DNA of 64,000 nt from Flavobacteriales bacterium (GCA_016722445.1 JADKIZ010000041.1:1-64000); one strand, 5' to 3'; counted from the stretch's first letter, positions 41,720 through 51,556 are shown. Notes: generated from the letters alone by a model not told the origin. A program made the numbers and translations.

Positions 41720-41804
41720 GGTGGTAAAAACTTCGTTTTTCCTTGTGTTTCTGCGAAAGAACGAGCTGCATGAAAAAAATCAGGTTTCCTTTTAATCAAA
41801 AGGA

Positions 41805-41812
41805 TACATTTG
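41805..41812 (+). promoter_or_regulatory. -7 box of the 41831 gene
   Basis: TACATTTG is an exact TAnnTTTG match, 18 bases before ATG 41831. It supports that start over the TTG at 41810 or the ATG at 41825. Confidence 0.6.
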
Positions 41813-41830
41813 CGAAAACCTGTTATGATT

Positions 41831-42802
41831 ATGAGGAAAATTCTACTTGCTTTCGTTTTGTCACTATTCCTGAAAGAAACCACCGCTCAATGTCAAATTG
41901 GCGAAATTGCACTTAACATGCAGATTTCTGTGGACGCCTGGGGACAGGAAACCTATTGGGAATTGGTACCGACAACAAATGGTTGCGGAAATGGTACCAT
42001 TGAATGGGGTAGCAATGATCTTGTTGGTTGCGCCGGTCTGGATCCTGCAAATGGAGACGACGGATATCCCGACAATACTATGGTTAGCGAAGGTCCTTTC
42101 TGTCTCACCGAAGGTGTGGTGTATGATCTGATTTTCGTAGATAGTTATGGCGATGGTGGATTGGTTTTCGAACTCTATGAGGACGGAAGTTTCGCCCACA
42201 CATTCGTTGGTGGTGGTGCTGGCAATACTTGGACATTTGAAGCAGGTAATTCCGGACTACCAGACAATGATTCACCATGCGGCGCTTACGAAGTAATTCC
42301 TGATGGCGCTCCAGTTGCCATGGACAATACAACCGCAGTTGCTCAATCCATCGAGCCTCATCCTGGAAGTGGTGGTTGTGGTACTCCTGGTTTCTGGTGT
42401 GCAAGTGATTTCAATATCACCAGAACAGTATGGGCGTATTTCACTGCTCAGGCCAATACTACTTATGAGATCACCACTTGTAATGAAAGTGATGCCGATT
42501 TTGACACTCAGCTTGCGCTTTATGAGGTTGTTGATTGTTCAGACTTCAGCACTTTTACGCTCATCAGTTCGAATGACGATATGAGCGGTGGATGCGCTGT
42601 GGCCAATGGGTTTTCTTCCCGCATGTTTGCTTCTTGCCTCAACGAAGGCGAAGTTTATTACATTCAATTGGATGGTTGGGCTGATGCCAGCGGTATTGCC
42701 AATCTCACCATCGCAACGACAACAGCAACACCTGTTTTAGGTGTAAACGTCGGAAATATCAACTGTCCGCTCAATAAGGGGGAGCAGCCAACGGTTCTCT
42801 AA
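41831..42802 (+). CDS. T9SS-exported SprB-repeat protein, N-terminal fragment
   Basis: The N-terminal part of a secreted protein of about 623 residues. The signal peptide is MRKILLAFVLSLFLKETTAQ. It is followed by a region with VSVDSYGDGG-like residues (LIFVDSYGDGGLVFELYEDG) and a PPC-like beta-sandwich (TTYEITTCNESDADFDTQLA, SSNDDMSGGCAV, VYYIQLDGWADASGIANLTI). The frame stops at 42802 in an unrelated tail. One extra G in the run 42778-42782 gives NKGGAANGSLTHYLVNGG and joins the C-terminal fragment with no loss. The PPC-like domain is found in extracellular proteases and adhesins; no catalytic domain is visible here. Confidence 0.82.
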   Translation: MRKILLAFVLSLFLKETTAQCQIGEIALNMQISVDAWGQETYWELVPTTNGCGNGTIEWGSNDLVGCAGLDPANGDDGYPDNTMVSEGPFCLTEGVVYDLIFVDSYGDGGLVFELYEDGSFAHTFVGGGAGNTWTFEAGNSGLPDNDSPCGAYEVIPDGAPVAMDNTTAVAQSIEPHPGSGGCGTPGFWCASDFNITRTVWAYFTAQANTTYEITTCNESDADFDTQLALYEVVDCSDFSTFTLISSNDDMSGGCAVANGFSSRMFASCLNEGEVYYIQLDGWADASGIANLTIATTTATPVLGVNVGNINCPLNKGEQPTVL

Positions 42803-42810
42803 CGCATTAT

Positions 42811-43701
42811 TTGGTCAATGGCGGGGTGAATTTTACTTCAGCATGGACTGGTCCTGCCGGTTTTACAAGCAATGAAAATTATCCTGTCGGACTTCAGCCT
42901 GGTGCATACAGTCTGGTATTGACAGACGCTTGTGGTGCCATATACAATGGCAATTACACCCTGTCTCAACCAACACCATGGAATGTGATTTTCGATGCAA
43001 ACGGTCCGCAATGTGAATCAAGTTCCGATGGAAGCATTGACCTCACGGTAAGTGGTGCGACTGCACCCTATGGTTACAATTGGGCTGCTGTGGGTGGTTT
43101 TTCTGCGGCAACACAAGATTTGACCGATTTGCCAACGGCTAGCTATCAATTGATCATTACTGATGACAATGGCTGCGAATGGACTCATGATTATAATTTG
43201 CTTCCTTCAAACAGTTTTTCGTTTGATCTTGGTAGTGATACCACTGTTTGTCAGGAAGATGATATCGTAGTGTCAGGACCTGCAGGTCTCACATATCAAT
43301 GGCAGGACGGTAGCAATAACCAATTCTATTTGATCAATGCCGAAGATTGGGCAATAGGAGCAAATACCGTTGTCCTGACAGCAACTTCTGAAGTTGGTTG
43401 TACATACTCAGACGCCTATATTTTTACGGTTGAAGATTGTATCCTGGTTGATGAATATGCTGCAGAAATGGTGCAGCTGTGGCCTAATCCGGTGGTTGGA
43501 CAATTGAACATTTCAATGAATGTGGTTCAGAATAACATAACCTTAAACCTGTATGATGTTTCTGGTAAAATGGTTTTCAGCCAGTCATTCAATCAAACGA
43601 ATAATATTCAGGCGGCCATCAATTTGCCTGTTGGAATCTATACTGCAGAAATCATTACTGATCAGCTGAACTGGAGCAAAAAAGTCCTTGTTCAGCAATA
43701 A
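42811..43701 (+). CDS. T9SS-exported SprB-repeat protein, C-terminal fragment
   Basis: The C-terminal part of the gene starting at 41831. It holds SprB-like repeats (SSSDGSIDLTVSGATAPYGY, then NWAAVGGF, ending TDDNGCEW) and a bipartite Ig-like segment (DLGSDTTVCQEDDIVVSGPA). A type A sorting domain closes it: LWPNPVVGQLNIS, YDVSGKMVFSQSF, LPVGIYTAEI. SprB repeats occur in the large gliding adhesin of flavobacteria and here suggest a surface or secreted adhesive role (inference). The stop is 4 bases from the stop of the convergent gene at 43706. Confidence 0.85.
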   Translation: MVNGGVNFTSAWTGPAGFTSNENYPVGLQPGAYSLVLTDACGAIYNGNYTLSQPTPWNVIFDANGPQCESSSDGSIDLTVSGATAPYGYNWAAVGGFSAATQDLTDLPTASYQLIITDDNGCEWTHDYNLLPSNSFSFDLGSDTTVCQEDDIVVSGPAGLTYQWQDGSNNQFYLINAEDWAIGANTVVLTATSEVGCTYSDAYIFTVEDCILVDEYAAEMVQLWPNPVVGQLNISMNVVQNNITLNLYDVSGKMVFSQSFNQTNNIQAAINLPVGIYTAEIITDQLNWSKKVLVQQ

Positions 43702-43705
43702 AAGA

Positions 43706-44332
43706 TTATTTTGGAATTAAGCAAAGTGCTTTTTTCACTTCATTTCTTACAAATGCTTCATCAACTGGTGAAGCATTTCTTTTTTGACGGAGGTAGTTTT
43801 TCCAGGCGAGGTGATCTGCGAGGTGTCCTACTGTTTTCATCCTAAATTGATTTCCCGTTTTTCCTAAAATGTAAATGATCACGGCGCTGCAAAGCATCAC
43901 GATGCCGGCCAGAAACCAATCCATGCCAATACCAACTGGAATGCAGGCAAAAAACAATACAATGAAAAAGCCGTAGATAAAACCATTGGGTTTGAGCACG
44001 TCTACTGGAAATCCCAATTCTTCTCCAACTTTTTTGATCAGGTCTTTCCTTTGAGAAGAAGGGAACAAAGTCTGTAAATCTGATTCAAGGTTGATTGTTC
44101 CGGCATCCTTACCCGTAGCCTTTGAAATAGCCGAACGTAGTTTGTGAAATGCCATATCTGACGTCCATTCACCGTTCAATTCATCACAGATTTTTTGAAC
44201 CAAAATATCTTCAATGCTTGAAGTGGAATAGTTGGCACTTCTGAAATCTTCATTCAAAAGTGACACTTTAAGCGATTGGTTCACGGTGCGAATGACACTG
44301 AAAAGTTGGGTTTGCGATATCTCCTGACTCAT
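43706..44332 (-). CDS. Membrane protein with a soluble N-terminal domain, function unknown
   Basis: A protein of 208 residues from ATG 44332 (MSQEISQTQLFSVIRTVNQS). The ATG at 44389 is upstream of the -7 box and so excluded. About 115 soluble residues include KATGKDAGTINLESDLQTLF and KDLIKKVGEELGFPVDVL, a helical pattern reminiscent of acyl carrier proteins but without the Ser attachment motif. Two adjacent membrane helices follow (GFIYGFFIVLFFACIPVG, WFLAGIVMLCSAVIIYILG). The C-terminus is basic and cytoplasmic (LRQKRNASPVDEAFVRNEV). I do not recognise the family. Confidence 0.7.
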   Translation of the reverse strand: MSQEISQTQLFSVIRTVNQSLKVSLLNEDFRSANYSTSSIEDILVQKICDELNGEWTSDMAFHKLRSAISKATGKDAGTINLESDLQTLFPSSQRKDLIKKVGEELGFPVDVLKPNGFIYGFFIVLFFACIPVGIGMDWFLAGIVMLCSAVIIYILGKTGNQFRMKTVGHLADHLAWKNYLRQKRNASPVDEAFVRNEVKKALCLIPK

Positions 44333-44340
44333 ACTGGCAA

Positions 44341-44385
44341 GTTTGCGCAAACATATTGTACAGTCATGCAAGAAACCATGACTGT
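44341..44385 (-). promoter_or_regulatory. -7 box with palindrome and hairpin upstream of the 43706 gene
   Basis: TATGTTTG (minus strand, 44355-44348) is an exact -7 box, 15 bases before ATG 44332. It overlaps the perfect 12-base palindrome GTTTGCGCAAAC (44341-44352). Upstream, ACAGTCATG (44360-44368) and CATGACTGT (44377-44385) form a perfect 9-bp inverted repeat that could be an operator, or the terminator of the giant gene ending at 44410. Confidence 0.5.
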
Positions 44386-44409
44386 TCAAATTACTTTCTT
44401 TGAATTGAA

Positions 44410-44640
44410 TTAACGCACCAAAATAACGTGTCCTTGATATACCCGTTCCTTGTCTGAATTCTTCAACTGAACTACGATGAGCCAGTTGTATGCATCATCC
44501 TTGGCGAAATATTCACCATCGCGCACATCACCAGTCCAGGCCATTTCAGGGTCGTCTGTTTCGAAAATAACGGTGCCCCATCTGTCGAATATCTGGAATT
44601 TATAGGTCTCAATGAATGGAATACCAGTCAATTTTAGGTA
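44410..44640 (-). CDS. Giant PKD protein, C-terminal end of the gliding-motility domain
   Basis: The last 75 or so residues of the giant protein that begins at 51487, in a shifted frame. It contains TYKFQIFDRWGTVIFETDDP, then AWTGDVRDGEYFAKDDAYNW, and ends with a final strand YQGHVILVR. This is the second half of the CHU_C (gliding-motility-associated, type B sorting) domain whose first half ends the middle fragment. Changing the A-run at 44632-44635 (minus-strand AAAA) by one base joins PNAFTPDNDNLNEVFLPK to LTGIPFIETYKF. The domain directs T9SS export and retention at the surface. Confidence 0.85.
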   Translation of the reverse strand, partial: YLKLTGIPFIETYKFQIFDRWGTVIFETDDPEMAWTGDVRDGEYFAKDDAYNWLIVVQLKNSDKERVYQGHVILVR

Positions 44641-47569
44641 GAAAAACTTCATTGAGATTATCATTGTCTGGAGTAAATGCATTGGGCACGTAAACATTGA
44701 AAATGTCATTAACTACAATGATTTTTGTTATCGTGTCAGCACAACCATAACCGGTATAGACTTCAAGCGTCACATCCCAAATACCTGCATCTGGGAAAGT
44801 GTGTACAGTATTTTGCATGATGGATTGGGACCCATCACCGAAATCCCACTCCCAATGTGTAGCGTAGTGACTGTCATCGAAGAAATGCACTTCTGGTGAA
44901 TAGATATCGGTTTCTTCCGGATCCATATAAAAATCTGCAATGGGCAATCGATAAGCATGGATCATGTCATTTACCATCAAAGTATCAATACAACCTTCAT
45001 CGGTTGTTGCAACAAGTCCTACATCATATGCTCCGGCAACAGAGTACAGGTATTGCGGATTTTCAACAGGACTCTGACTTCCATCGCCGAACATCCAGGT
45101 GTAGCTGGTGGCTCCGGTACTTTCATTGTTGAAATTCACCAGCAATGGAACACATCCTTCATCAGGCGTTACACTAAAGGCGATTTCCGGTAGGGGATGA
45201 ATCGTATACGATGCAGTGCTTGACGCAGTGCAATTGAATGAATTCGTAGCAGTAAGATCGATCTGATGGGTTCCAACTTCATCAAAAATATAGGTGGAAT
45301 TCAAGAGACCAGAGTAATAGTCACCATCCAAATACCACTCATAGCCATTGGCAAACTGAGACATATTCGTTGCGACAACGGTTTGAGGGAAGTAACATGA
45401 CTCTTCAGCCGATAAGGTGAAGGCACAAATTGGCTGCGGTGCAACTATAACATTCATTTCAAAAGTATCGGCACACAATTGCATGTCTTGTACAATCAAC
45501 GAAACCGTGTAGATATCGGCATCGCTGCCTTCGTTGGTGTATGAGTTGCAGGCATCTGTCGTATTTGCGGTGTTGCCATCGCCAAAATCCCAGGAGTAAA
45601 AATTGCCTGCCGTGGTTGTATTCGAAAAGCATACATTGAATGGACTGCAACCAACCTGATCCGGAATGGTGAAAGACGCCTGCGGACCATCATACACTAC
45701 AAATGGATGTGATACGGTGGTTGTACAAAGATTGTCATTCACGGCCGTAAGCGATACAACGTAATTGCCTCCCGCTTCGTATTCGTGAATCGGTTGCGAT
45801 AAGTAAGAGAATGTCCCATCACCAAAGTCCCATTCGTAGTCAACAGAGCCATCCAACTCAGCGATGAACTCAACACTATTGTGTGAGCAGATATTTGGCA
45901 CATTTGGTACAAAATCAATATTCGGAGAAGCGTAAACGACTATGGTTACTTGTGCTGTATCATAGCTACATCCGTTGTCTACATATTGGTAAATGGTATA
46001 AGTGCCCTCATTGTAAGTATAAGTTGGGTTATCCTGACCAGTGTTCACAGGACCGAGGTCATAACTGATCTGGTTGGCACCATCACTGAAATCTGTAAAT
46101 TGGACTGTGAGTGGCTCACAACCTTCTGTAACTGATGTATTGAAAAAGGCTGTTACCGTGTTCGGCCAAACTGTTATCGTTTGACTTGCTGTATCAGCAC
46201 CACACTCATTTGAGATATACAACCAAATGGTGTAATCGACATTTACGGTATCAGCATAATAGACATGCACGTTAGGTTCAAAAGCGGTACCACCTGTACC
46301 ATCTCCGAAATCCCACTCGTATGTATCGGGAAGTCCGGTAGAGGTGTTATTGAAATGCACTTCAAATGGAGAACAATCGGCATTCAAATCTGTTCCGAAT
46401 CCGGCGATAGGCTGAGGCATGACTGTCACTGTATCTTCATCGGTAACGATGCCACAGAAATTCGTCACGGTAAGACTTATCGGATATTCTACCACATCAT
46501 TGCCCTGTTGATACGTTATTGGCAATGGAATGCTGTCAGTAGAGGTGGAAGTACTCAGATCCCAATCGAAAGTGGTATAAAGTCCAACAGATTGATTGTC
46601 GAATGTCACCAGTAAAGGTGCACACCCCATTTCCGGATCGATCACGAGATCGGCTACAGGAGGATTGATAATTTCGTTTGAATTTGACGCTGTATCAGCA
46701 CAACCGAAGTTGTTGCTAGCAATCATGGTAATATCAAATACCCCTTGTGTTGGATATGGATAAGTATAGTTTGGTTCGAAACCATTCAGTTCATCACCAT
46801 TACCAAAGAACCACTCATATTGGTTTGCACCAGTGCTGAGGTTATCTAGAACGACAAGTGAATTGGTACATCCAAGAACAGGCACGTTGAAATTCGCTAC
46901 AGGTACAGGAGATACGGTAACAGTGGTTGTCGAAGTATCTGAACAAAGCGAAGTCGGATCTGTGTACCAATAAATGAGATTATAAGTATTGGCACCAACA
47001 GCAGGATCAAAAGTACCAGTTGACGAATTGGTGATACCTGTTCCTTCCCATGTTCCGCCTGTAGTAGGAACAAATCCTGTGAGATCGAAAATAGCTGCAT
47101 TTCCACAAACTACAGCTCCTGGTCCGGCCTGCACATTAGGCAGTGCCAATACTTCTAATTCCAGTTGATCGGAAGAATAACAAGTACCGGTTCCGGTTTC
47201 AATAGTCAAATCCCATGTTCCAACACCGGCGAGTTCCGGATTGATGATGCCATTGGTTGCATTCGTAACACCAGGACCACTCCATGTCGCATTCACCAAT
47301 GGATTGAACCCTGTAAGTTGATATGAACCTTCGTTGAGACAAAGGGTCACGTCTGGTCCTGCATTCGCAATGACAGGTGCATTTACAGTTACTTGGATGG
47401 AATCTATTCCTGTACAGTTATTACCACCCGCTGTGAATTCATAATACAACCAGTATGTGCCCACACCAGGACTCATGAACACACCTGCAGGATCAATAAT
47501 CCCTGTTCCAAACCACTCTCCGGTTCCCGTTGTGTTAGCTGAAAAACCTGTCAAGGTTTCTTCAATAGC
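44609..47569 (-). CDS. Giant PKD-repeat protein, middle fragment
   Basis: About 985 codons in the same frame as the upstream fragment, separated from it only by TAA at 47570-47572. It begins AIEETLTGFSANTTGTGEWF and runs through repeated Ig and PKD domains. The PKD pattern recurs as YEWDFGDGT / YSWDFGDGN / WEWDFGDGSQ, with Cys-spaced linkers (ADTASQTITVWP). It ends with the first half of a CHU_C domain (VYVPNAFTPDNDNLNEVFLP). These are extracellular structural domains, as in large adhesins. A short TTG-initiated product from 47554 would lack a signal peptide, so this piece is meaningful only if the TAA is an error or is read through. Confidence 0.85.
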   Translation of the reverse strand, partial: AIEETLTGFSANTTGTGEWFGTGIIDPAGVFMSPGVGTYWLYYEFTAGGNNCTGIDSIQVTVNAPVIANAGPDVTLCLNEGSYQLTGFNPLVNATWSGPGVTNATNGIINPELAGVGTWDLTIETGTGTCYSSDQLELEVLALPNVQAGPGAVVCGNAAIFDLTGFVPTTGGTWEGTGITNSSTGTFDPAVGANTYNLIYWYTDPTSLCSDTSTTTVTVSPVPVANFNVPVLGCTNSLVVLDNLSTGANQYEWFFGNGDELNGFEPNYTYPYPTQGVFDITMIASNNFGCADTASNSNEIINPPVADLVIDPEMGCAPLLVTFDNQSVGLYTTFDWDLSTSTSTDSIPLPITYQQGNDVVEYPISLTVTNFCGIVTDEDTVTVMPQPIAGFGTDLNADCSPFEVHFNNTSTGLPDTYEWDFGDGTGGTAFEPNVHVYYADTVNVDYTIWLYISNECGADTASQTITVWPNTVTAFFNTSVTEGCEPLTVQFTDFSDGANQISYDLGPVNTGQDNPTYTYNEGTYTIYQYVDNGCSYDTAQVTIVVYASPNIDFVPNVPNICSHNSVEFIAELDGSVDYEWDFGDGTFSYLSQPIHEYEAGGNYVVSLTAVNDNLCTTTVSHPFVVYDGPQASFTIPDQVGCSPFNVCFSNTTTAGNFYSWDFGDGNTANTTDACNSYTNEGSDADIYTVSLIVQDMQLCADTFEMNVIVAPQPICAFTLSAEESCYFPQTVVATNMSQFANGYEWYLDGDYYSGLLNSTYIFDEVGTHQIDLTATNSFNCTASSTASYTIHPLPEIAFSVTPDEGCVPLLVNFNNESTGATSYTWMFGDGSQSPVENPQYLYSVAGAYDVGLVATTDEGCIDTLMVNDMIHAYRLPIADFYMDPEETDIYSPEVHFFDDSHYATHWEWDFGDGSQSIMQNTVHTFPDAGIWDVTLEVYTGYGCADTITKIIVVNDIFNVYVPNAFTPDNDNLNEVFLPKIDWYSIH

Positions 47570-50500
47570 TTAGTCACAAAGTGTAAGATTGTTTCCGGCT
47601 TCAACGATTGGCAATCCATTTACAAATACCGTTATGGCATCTGTATCTGTACAGTTGTTATCGTCTGTTAGTGTACCTGTGAAGGTGGTGGTATTCACCG
47701 GAAATGCATCAGGAGTGAAAGATTGGTCATCAGAAAGCCAGCCTGAAAAATTCCATGTGATGTCGTATGGACCGCTTCCACCAGACGCTACAGCTTGAAT
47801 GCTTGCTGTATCGTTCACACAAATGGTGATGTCTGCGCCCGCATCAAGTGTTGGCAATTCATTCACGGTTACCACGACATCATCTGTAGTTTGACAAGTT
47901 CCTCCCCCAAGTGTATACGTGATGGTATACGTACCTACGGTCGAAGGTGTAAAAATTCCCCCAGAAGTAACAGGAGTTCCTACTGGTGCGCTCCAAGCTC
48001 CACCAGGAGTGGTAGTTGGTAATGTAATGTTTCCCGAATTAAGACAAAGAGATGAATCTAATCCAGCATCCGCAACGGTGGCATTCGTCACCGTAATATT
48101 CATGCTATCGCATTTTTCACAGAAAGTCACAGGATTGGTATAACAATAAGTCATCACAAACACTCCGGTTCCACTTGGCGTAAATGAACCACCAGCTGTG
48201 ATACCATTTCCACTCCAAGTTCCACCAGCAGGTGATCCATTGATTAATGTCGCAATGGGTTGGTTACAAACCGTGAGATCCGGTCCTGCATTGGTCGCGG
48301 GAAGTGGATTTACAAAAATGGTGATCTGGTCGGAATCTGTGCAGGATGCTGCATCTACCAAAGTGAGGTTATAAGTGACTGTCGAGTTTAATGGACCTGT
48401 GTTTGGTGTGCAACTGAGCGAAGGTGAAGCTGGGCCGCCTGTCCAAGAACAAAAATCTGCAGGTCCATTAGGGCATGTCGTGCATATTCCTTCGAGGTCA
48501 ACACTTTCACCGGCACAAATGGTGACATCGGGACCTGCATCTGCAACTGGTAATGGAAGAACTGTTACGATGGTGGTGTCAGTTGTAGCACATGATCCAT
48601 TGCCTTGGGTTACTATCACGTCGTCGACCATTGGTCCGGTAGGTGTGTAAACCCCGGTGGCGCTGACATTTGGCGAACCAGACCATGTTCCAGCAGGAAG
48701 TTGAATGGAGCCGATACTTAAACAAATGGTGGTATCAGGTCCGGCATTCGCTGGTGTTGGATTAGTGACACAAACCTGCATATCGTCGCATGCATTACAT
48801 CCCGTGCTGGCATAAGTAAAACAATAGGTGAGGGTTACACATCCTGTTCCTGCTGGTGTAAATACTCCAGCGTTGGTCACGTTTGGTCCACTCCAAGTGC
48901 CGGAACCTCCAGGACCTGTCCCGCCTGTGGTAGGCGAATATCCGGTCAATTGTGTTGCAATGGGTTGATTGCATAAGTTGATGTCCGGACCAGCATTGGT
49001 AGGTGGTAGTGGATTCACTGTAACTGGAACCGTTCCGGTGCCGATACATCCATGACTGTCGGTTACCTGAACAGTATAGGAAGTCGAACTTGGTGCATTA
49101 CAAATCGGATTGGCAATCGTATTGTTGTTGAGGTATTGATTCAAAGACCACAAGTAACTGTTGTACGTTCCTGAACCACCTGATACGTTGAGACTAAGCT
49201 GCTCATTCTGACCAGCACACATTTCAAATGTTCCACCAGCACTTACAGTAGGCAATGGATCAATATTCAATGTGATGGTCCCAGTATCAGAACATGAACC
49301 CGATGTTCCGGTGACCGTATAGGTCACTGTTCCTGTAGGATTGGATTGTACTGTACTGCCTGTTGGGGAATAATTCGAGAGATAAGTGGATGGTGACCAG
49401 GTATAACTTCCTGCTCCTGTTGCTGTAAGTATGGTTGCTTGACCATTACATATGGTGTTGTCTACGTCGGAAGCTGTAATTTGTACATCTGGCGCAGCCA
49501 ATACAACCATTACACCTGTATCGGTGCCCGTTCCGCAGGAGTTTTGCGCAGTGAGTGTTACGTTGTAATTGCCTGGCGAAGCGTACGTAACGTTTGGTGC
49601 AGCTAAAGTATTTGCCGAAGCAGGCGTTCCACTTGGGAATGTCCAGTTGTATTGTGTTACAGGAAGATTGCATCCATCCACAATACCGGATGGCGTTCCG
49701 CCTGAAGTGCCAACACAAACACTAGATGGTGTGGTGACATCAACAATTGGAATGGTATTCACTGTAATCACTTCTGTGTCTTCAAATGTTCCGCATGCAT
49801 TCGTCATCTCGAGGTGAATGGTATAGATACCAACACTCGTCAAACTGAACTGAGGTTCAAGAGAAGAAGCTGATGTACCTCCTGTATAACTGTATGTTCC
49901 ATCATCTGGATCACATGGCAAATCACTATAAGTCAAATACCAGTTCGTCGTGGTGCTGCAACTGTTCGGACTCAAACTGGTGTTGTCTGTGGTTACTGCC
50001 ATAGGATAGCAGCCATCGTTGTCATTTACAGTGAAAACCGGAGTTGGTGCCGGCTCAATACAAACAGTATGTGTATCTGTTGAGTTACCACAAGCATTTG
50101 TCGCTGTCATGGTGACCGTGTAGGTGCCAGGAGTTGTGTAAACGTGGGTTTGATTGCTCAAAGTGGCAACGGTCACAGGAGGTGAACCATCTCCAAAATT
50201 CCAGGTATACGTGCCGGTTTGAGCACAACTGCTGTTATAACCAGCGGTGGAGTTATTGATGAAAGTGACCGTACTGTTCACACAGGCCGGAACAGGCGTA
50301 GGAGTGAAAGCTGCAACAGGTGCGCTATACACTTTTACCGGGAAAATCGTCGCAACGGATTGGTCACAGTTATTGGTTGCTGTAATAGAAAAAGTATATC
50401 CGGAAGGATTGGTAGCACATGAAGATCCTGAATAGGAATGACAAATTTCTGTCGGTGGTGGGTGATTGAGCAATTGTGTGGGCGATCCATCTCCAAAGTC

Positions 50501-51487
50501 CACCAAATAGGTAGTCGATGCGTGGTTACCGGCATAGTTGTTCAATGGAAAACAGATGTTCAGAGGTCCGCAACCTTGGGTACCACCTGGATTTGCTGCT
50601 CCAATGGATGGGTTCGTGATGTTCGAAACCAAATATGTTTCGCTTACTGAGCAGCCATTCGGACCAGTTACGGTATAAACGAGATCAAATACTTCATTTC
50701 CAGTGTAGGTGTGATTGACACCTTGTGGTGATGTTCCTCCGGTCCAATCAGGTGTACCATCACCCCAATCAATGGTGTAGTTGGTGTTTCCTGTGGTTGT
50801 TCCGGCATCAAATACTGAAAGATCGAATGTCGGATCGCCCGAACAATTTGTAAATGAAGAAATTGGATCAGTCAACTCGACATCTGGAATTCTCTTTACT
50901 AGGATACCGGATACATAAGTGTCCTGACATCCATTGGAAGCTTCAACCGTTAATGTTACCGTAAAATTCTGTGTTCCAGTTCCTACCGCGCTACTGAAAG
51001 TATGCGTTGGGTTTTGTTGGGTTGAAATCGGTGAGCCATCGCCAAAGTCCCATTCATAAGTACAGCCTGTGCATCCCGTAGTCGTATTGCTGAAAGTAAT
51101 TGGAGTATCAGCACATGGGGTATTATTCGGGCTAAAGTTGAAGTTCGCGTTTGGTGAAGGGAGAACTGTTACCTGCACCTGATCTGTTTCTCCACCACAT
51201 CCGCCGCCGCTTAGCGTGACAGTATAGGTGGTGGTATTGTTCGGTGATGCTATCGGGTTGGCTGCTGTTGGGTCATCCAATCCTGCAACTGGTGTCCAGC
51301 TATAAGTGACACCAGGTCCGGGATTTACAGCTGTTGGATTGCCGCCTATCTGAATGCCTACGCCAGCGCAGGTTTGCACATTCGGACCGGCATTCGCACT
51401 ACATTGAGCAAATACAGAAGCAGAAAACCCTGCACACAAGAGTGTCAGGGCAACGATTCGTCGCAATTGGTTAGTAAGTGGCAACAA
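47570..51487 (-). CDS. Giant PKD-repeat T9SS protein, N-terminal fragment
   Basis: A fragment of 1,305 residues with a signal peptide (ends GFSASVFAQ, cleaved near residue 28). Many repeats follow: Ig-like units beginning NAGPDxTxC (for example PANAGPDTTICLSIG) alternate with PKD domains (YEWDFGDGSPIST, YTWNFGDGSPPVT). The whole gene would encode about 2,360 residues with the type B C-terminus at 44410, making it a cell-surface adhesin-like protein. The frame stops at TAA 47570-47572 after LTLCD, and translation resumes in frame directly after as AIEETLTGF. A CAA to TAA change would explain it. The -7 box TACCTTTG is at 51556-51549. Confidence 0.9.
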   Translation of the reverse strand: MLPLTNQLRRIVALTLLCAGFSASVFAQCSANAGPNVQTCAGVGIQIGGNPTAVNPGPGVTYSWTPVAGLDDPTAANPIASPNNTTTYTVTLSGGGCGGETDQVQVTVLPSPNANFNFSPNNTPCADTPITFSNTTTGCTGCTYEWDFGDGSPISTQQNPTHTFSSAVGTGTQNFTVTLTVEASNGCQDTYVSGILVKRIPDVELTDPISSFTNCSGDPTFDLSVFDAGTTTGNTNYTIDWGDGTPDWTGGTSPQGVNHTYTGNEVFDLVYTVTGPNGCSVSETYLVSNITNPSIGAANPGGTQGCGPLNICFPLNNYAGNHASTTYLVDFGDGSPTQLLNHPPPTEICHSYSGSSCATNPSGYTFSITATNNCDQSVATIFPVKVYSAPVAAFTPTPVPACVNSTVTFINNSTAGYNSSCAQTGTYTWNFGDGSPPVTVATLSNQTHVYTTPGTYTVTMTATNACGNSTDTHTVCIEPAPTPVFTVNDNDGCYPMAVTTDNTSLSPNSCSTTTNWYLTYSDLPCDPDDGTYSYTGGTSASSLEPQFSLTSVGIYTIHLEMTNACGTFEDTEVITVNTIPIVDVTTPSSVCVGTSGGTPSGIVDGCNLPVTQYNWTFPSGTPASANTLAAPNVTYASPGNYNVTLTAQNSCGTGTDTGVMVVLAAPDVQITASDVDNTICNGQATILTATGAGSYTWSPSTYLSNYSPTGSTVQSNPTGTVTYTVTGTSGSCSDTGTITLNIDPLPTVSAGGTFEMCAGQNEQLSLNVSGGSGTYNSYLWSLNQYLNNNTIANPICNAPSSTSYTVQVTDSHGCIGTGTVPVTVNPLPPTNAGPDINLCNQPIATQLTGYSPTTGGTGPGGSGTWSGPNVTNAGVFTPAGTGCVTLTYCFTYASTGCNACDDMQVCVTNPTPANAGPDTTICLSIGSIQLPAGTWSGSPNVSATGVYTPTGPMVDDVIVTQGNGSCATTDTTIVTVLPLPVADAGPDVTICAGESVDLEGICTTCPNGPADFCSWTGGPASPSLSCTPNTGPLNSTVTYNLTLVDAASCTDSDQITIFVNPLPATNAGPDLTVCNQPIATLINGSPAGGTWSGNGITAGGSFTPSGTGVFVMTYCYTNPVTFCEKCDSMNITVTNATVADAGLDSSLCLNSGNITLPTTTPGGAWSAPVGTPVTSGGIFTPSTVGTYTITYTLGGGTCQTTDDVVVTVNELPTLDAGADITICVNDTASIQAVASGGSGPYDITWNFSGWLSDDQSFTPDAFPVNTTTFTGTLTDDNNCTDTDAITVFVNGLPIVEAGNNLTLCD

Positions 51488-51548
51488 AGTGGAAGTTCAG
51501 TTTGTAAGCTATTTCTATTTTCCGTAAACCTGCCGGTTGTTTACTGGG

Positions 51549-51556
51549 CAAAGGTA
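51549..51556 (-). promoter_or_regulatory. -7 box of the giant PKD gene
   Basis: The minus strand reads TACCTTTG, an exact TAnnTTTG match, 61 bases upstream of the ATG. A -33 element is not obvious. Confidence 0.5.

Noticed and set aside
49446..49718. Cys/Arg-rich open frame on the minus strand inside the giant PKD gene
   Set aside because: It is an alternate-frame shadow of repetitive coding sequence. It has no plausible start context or known domain.
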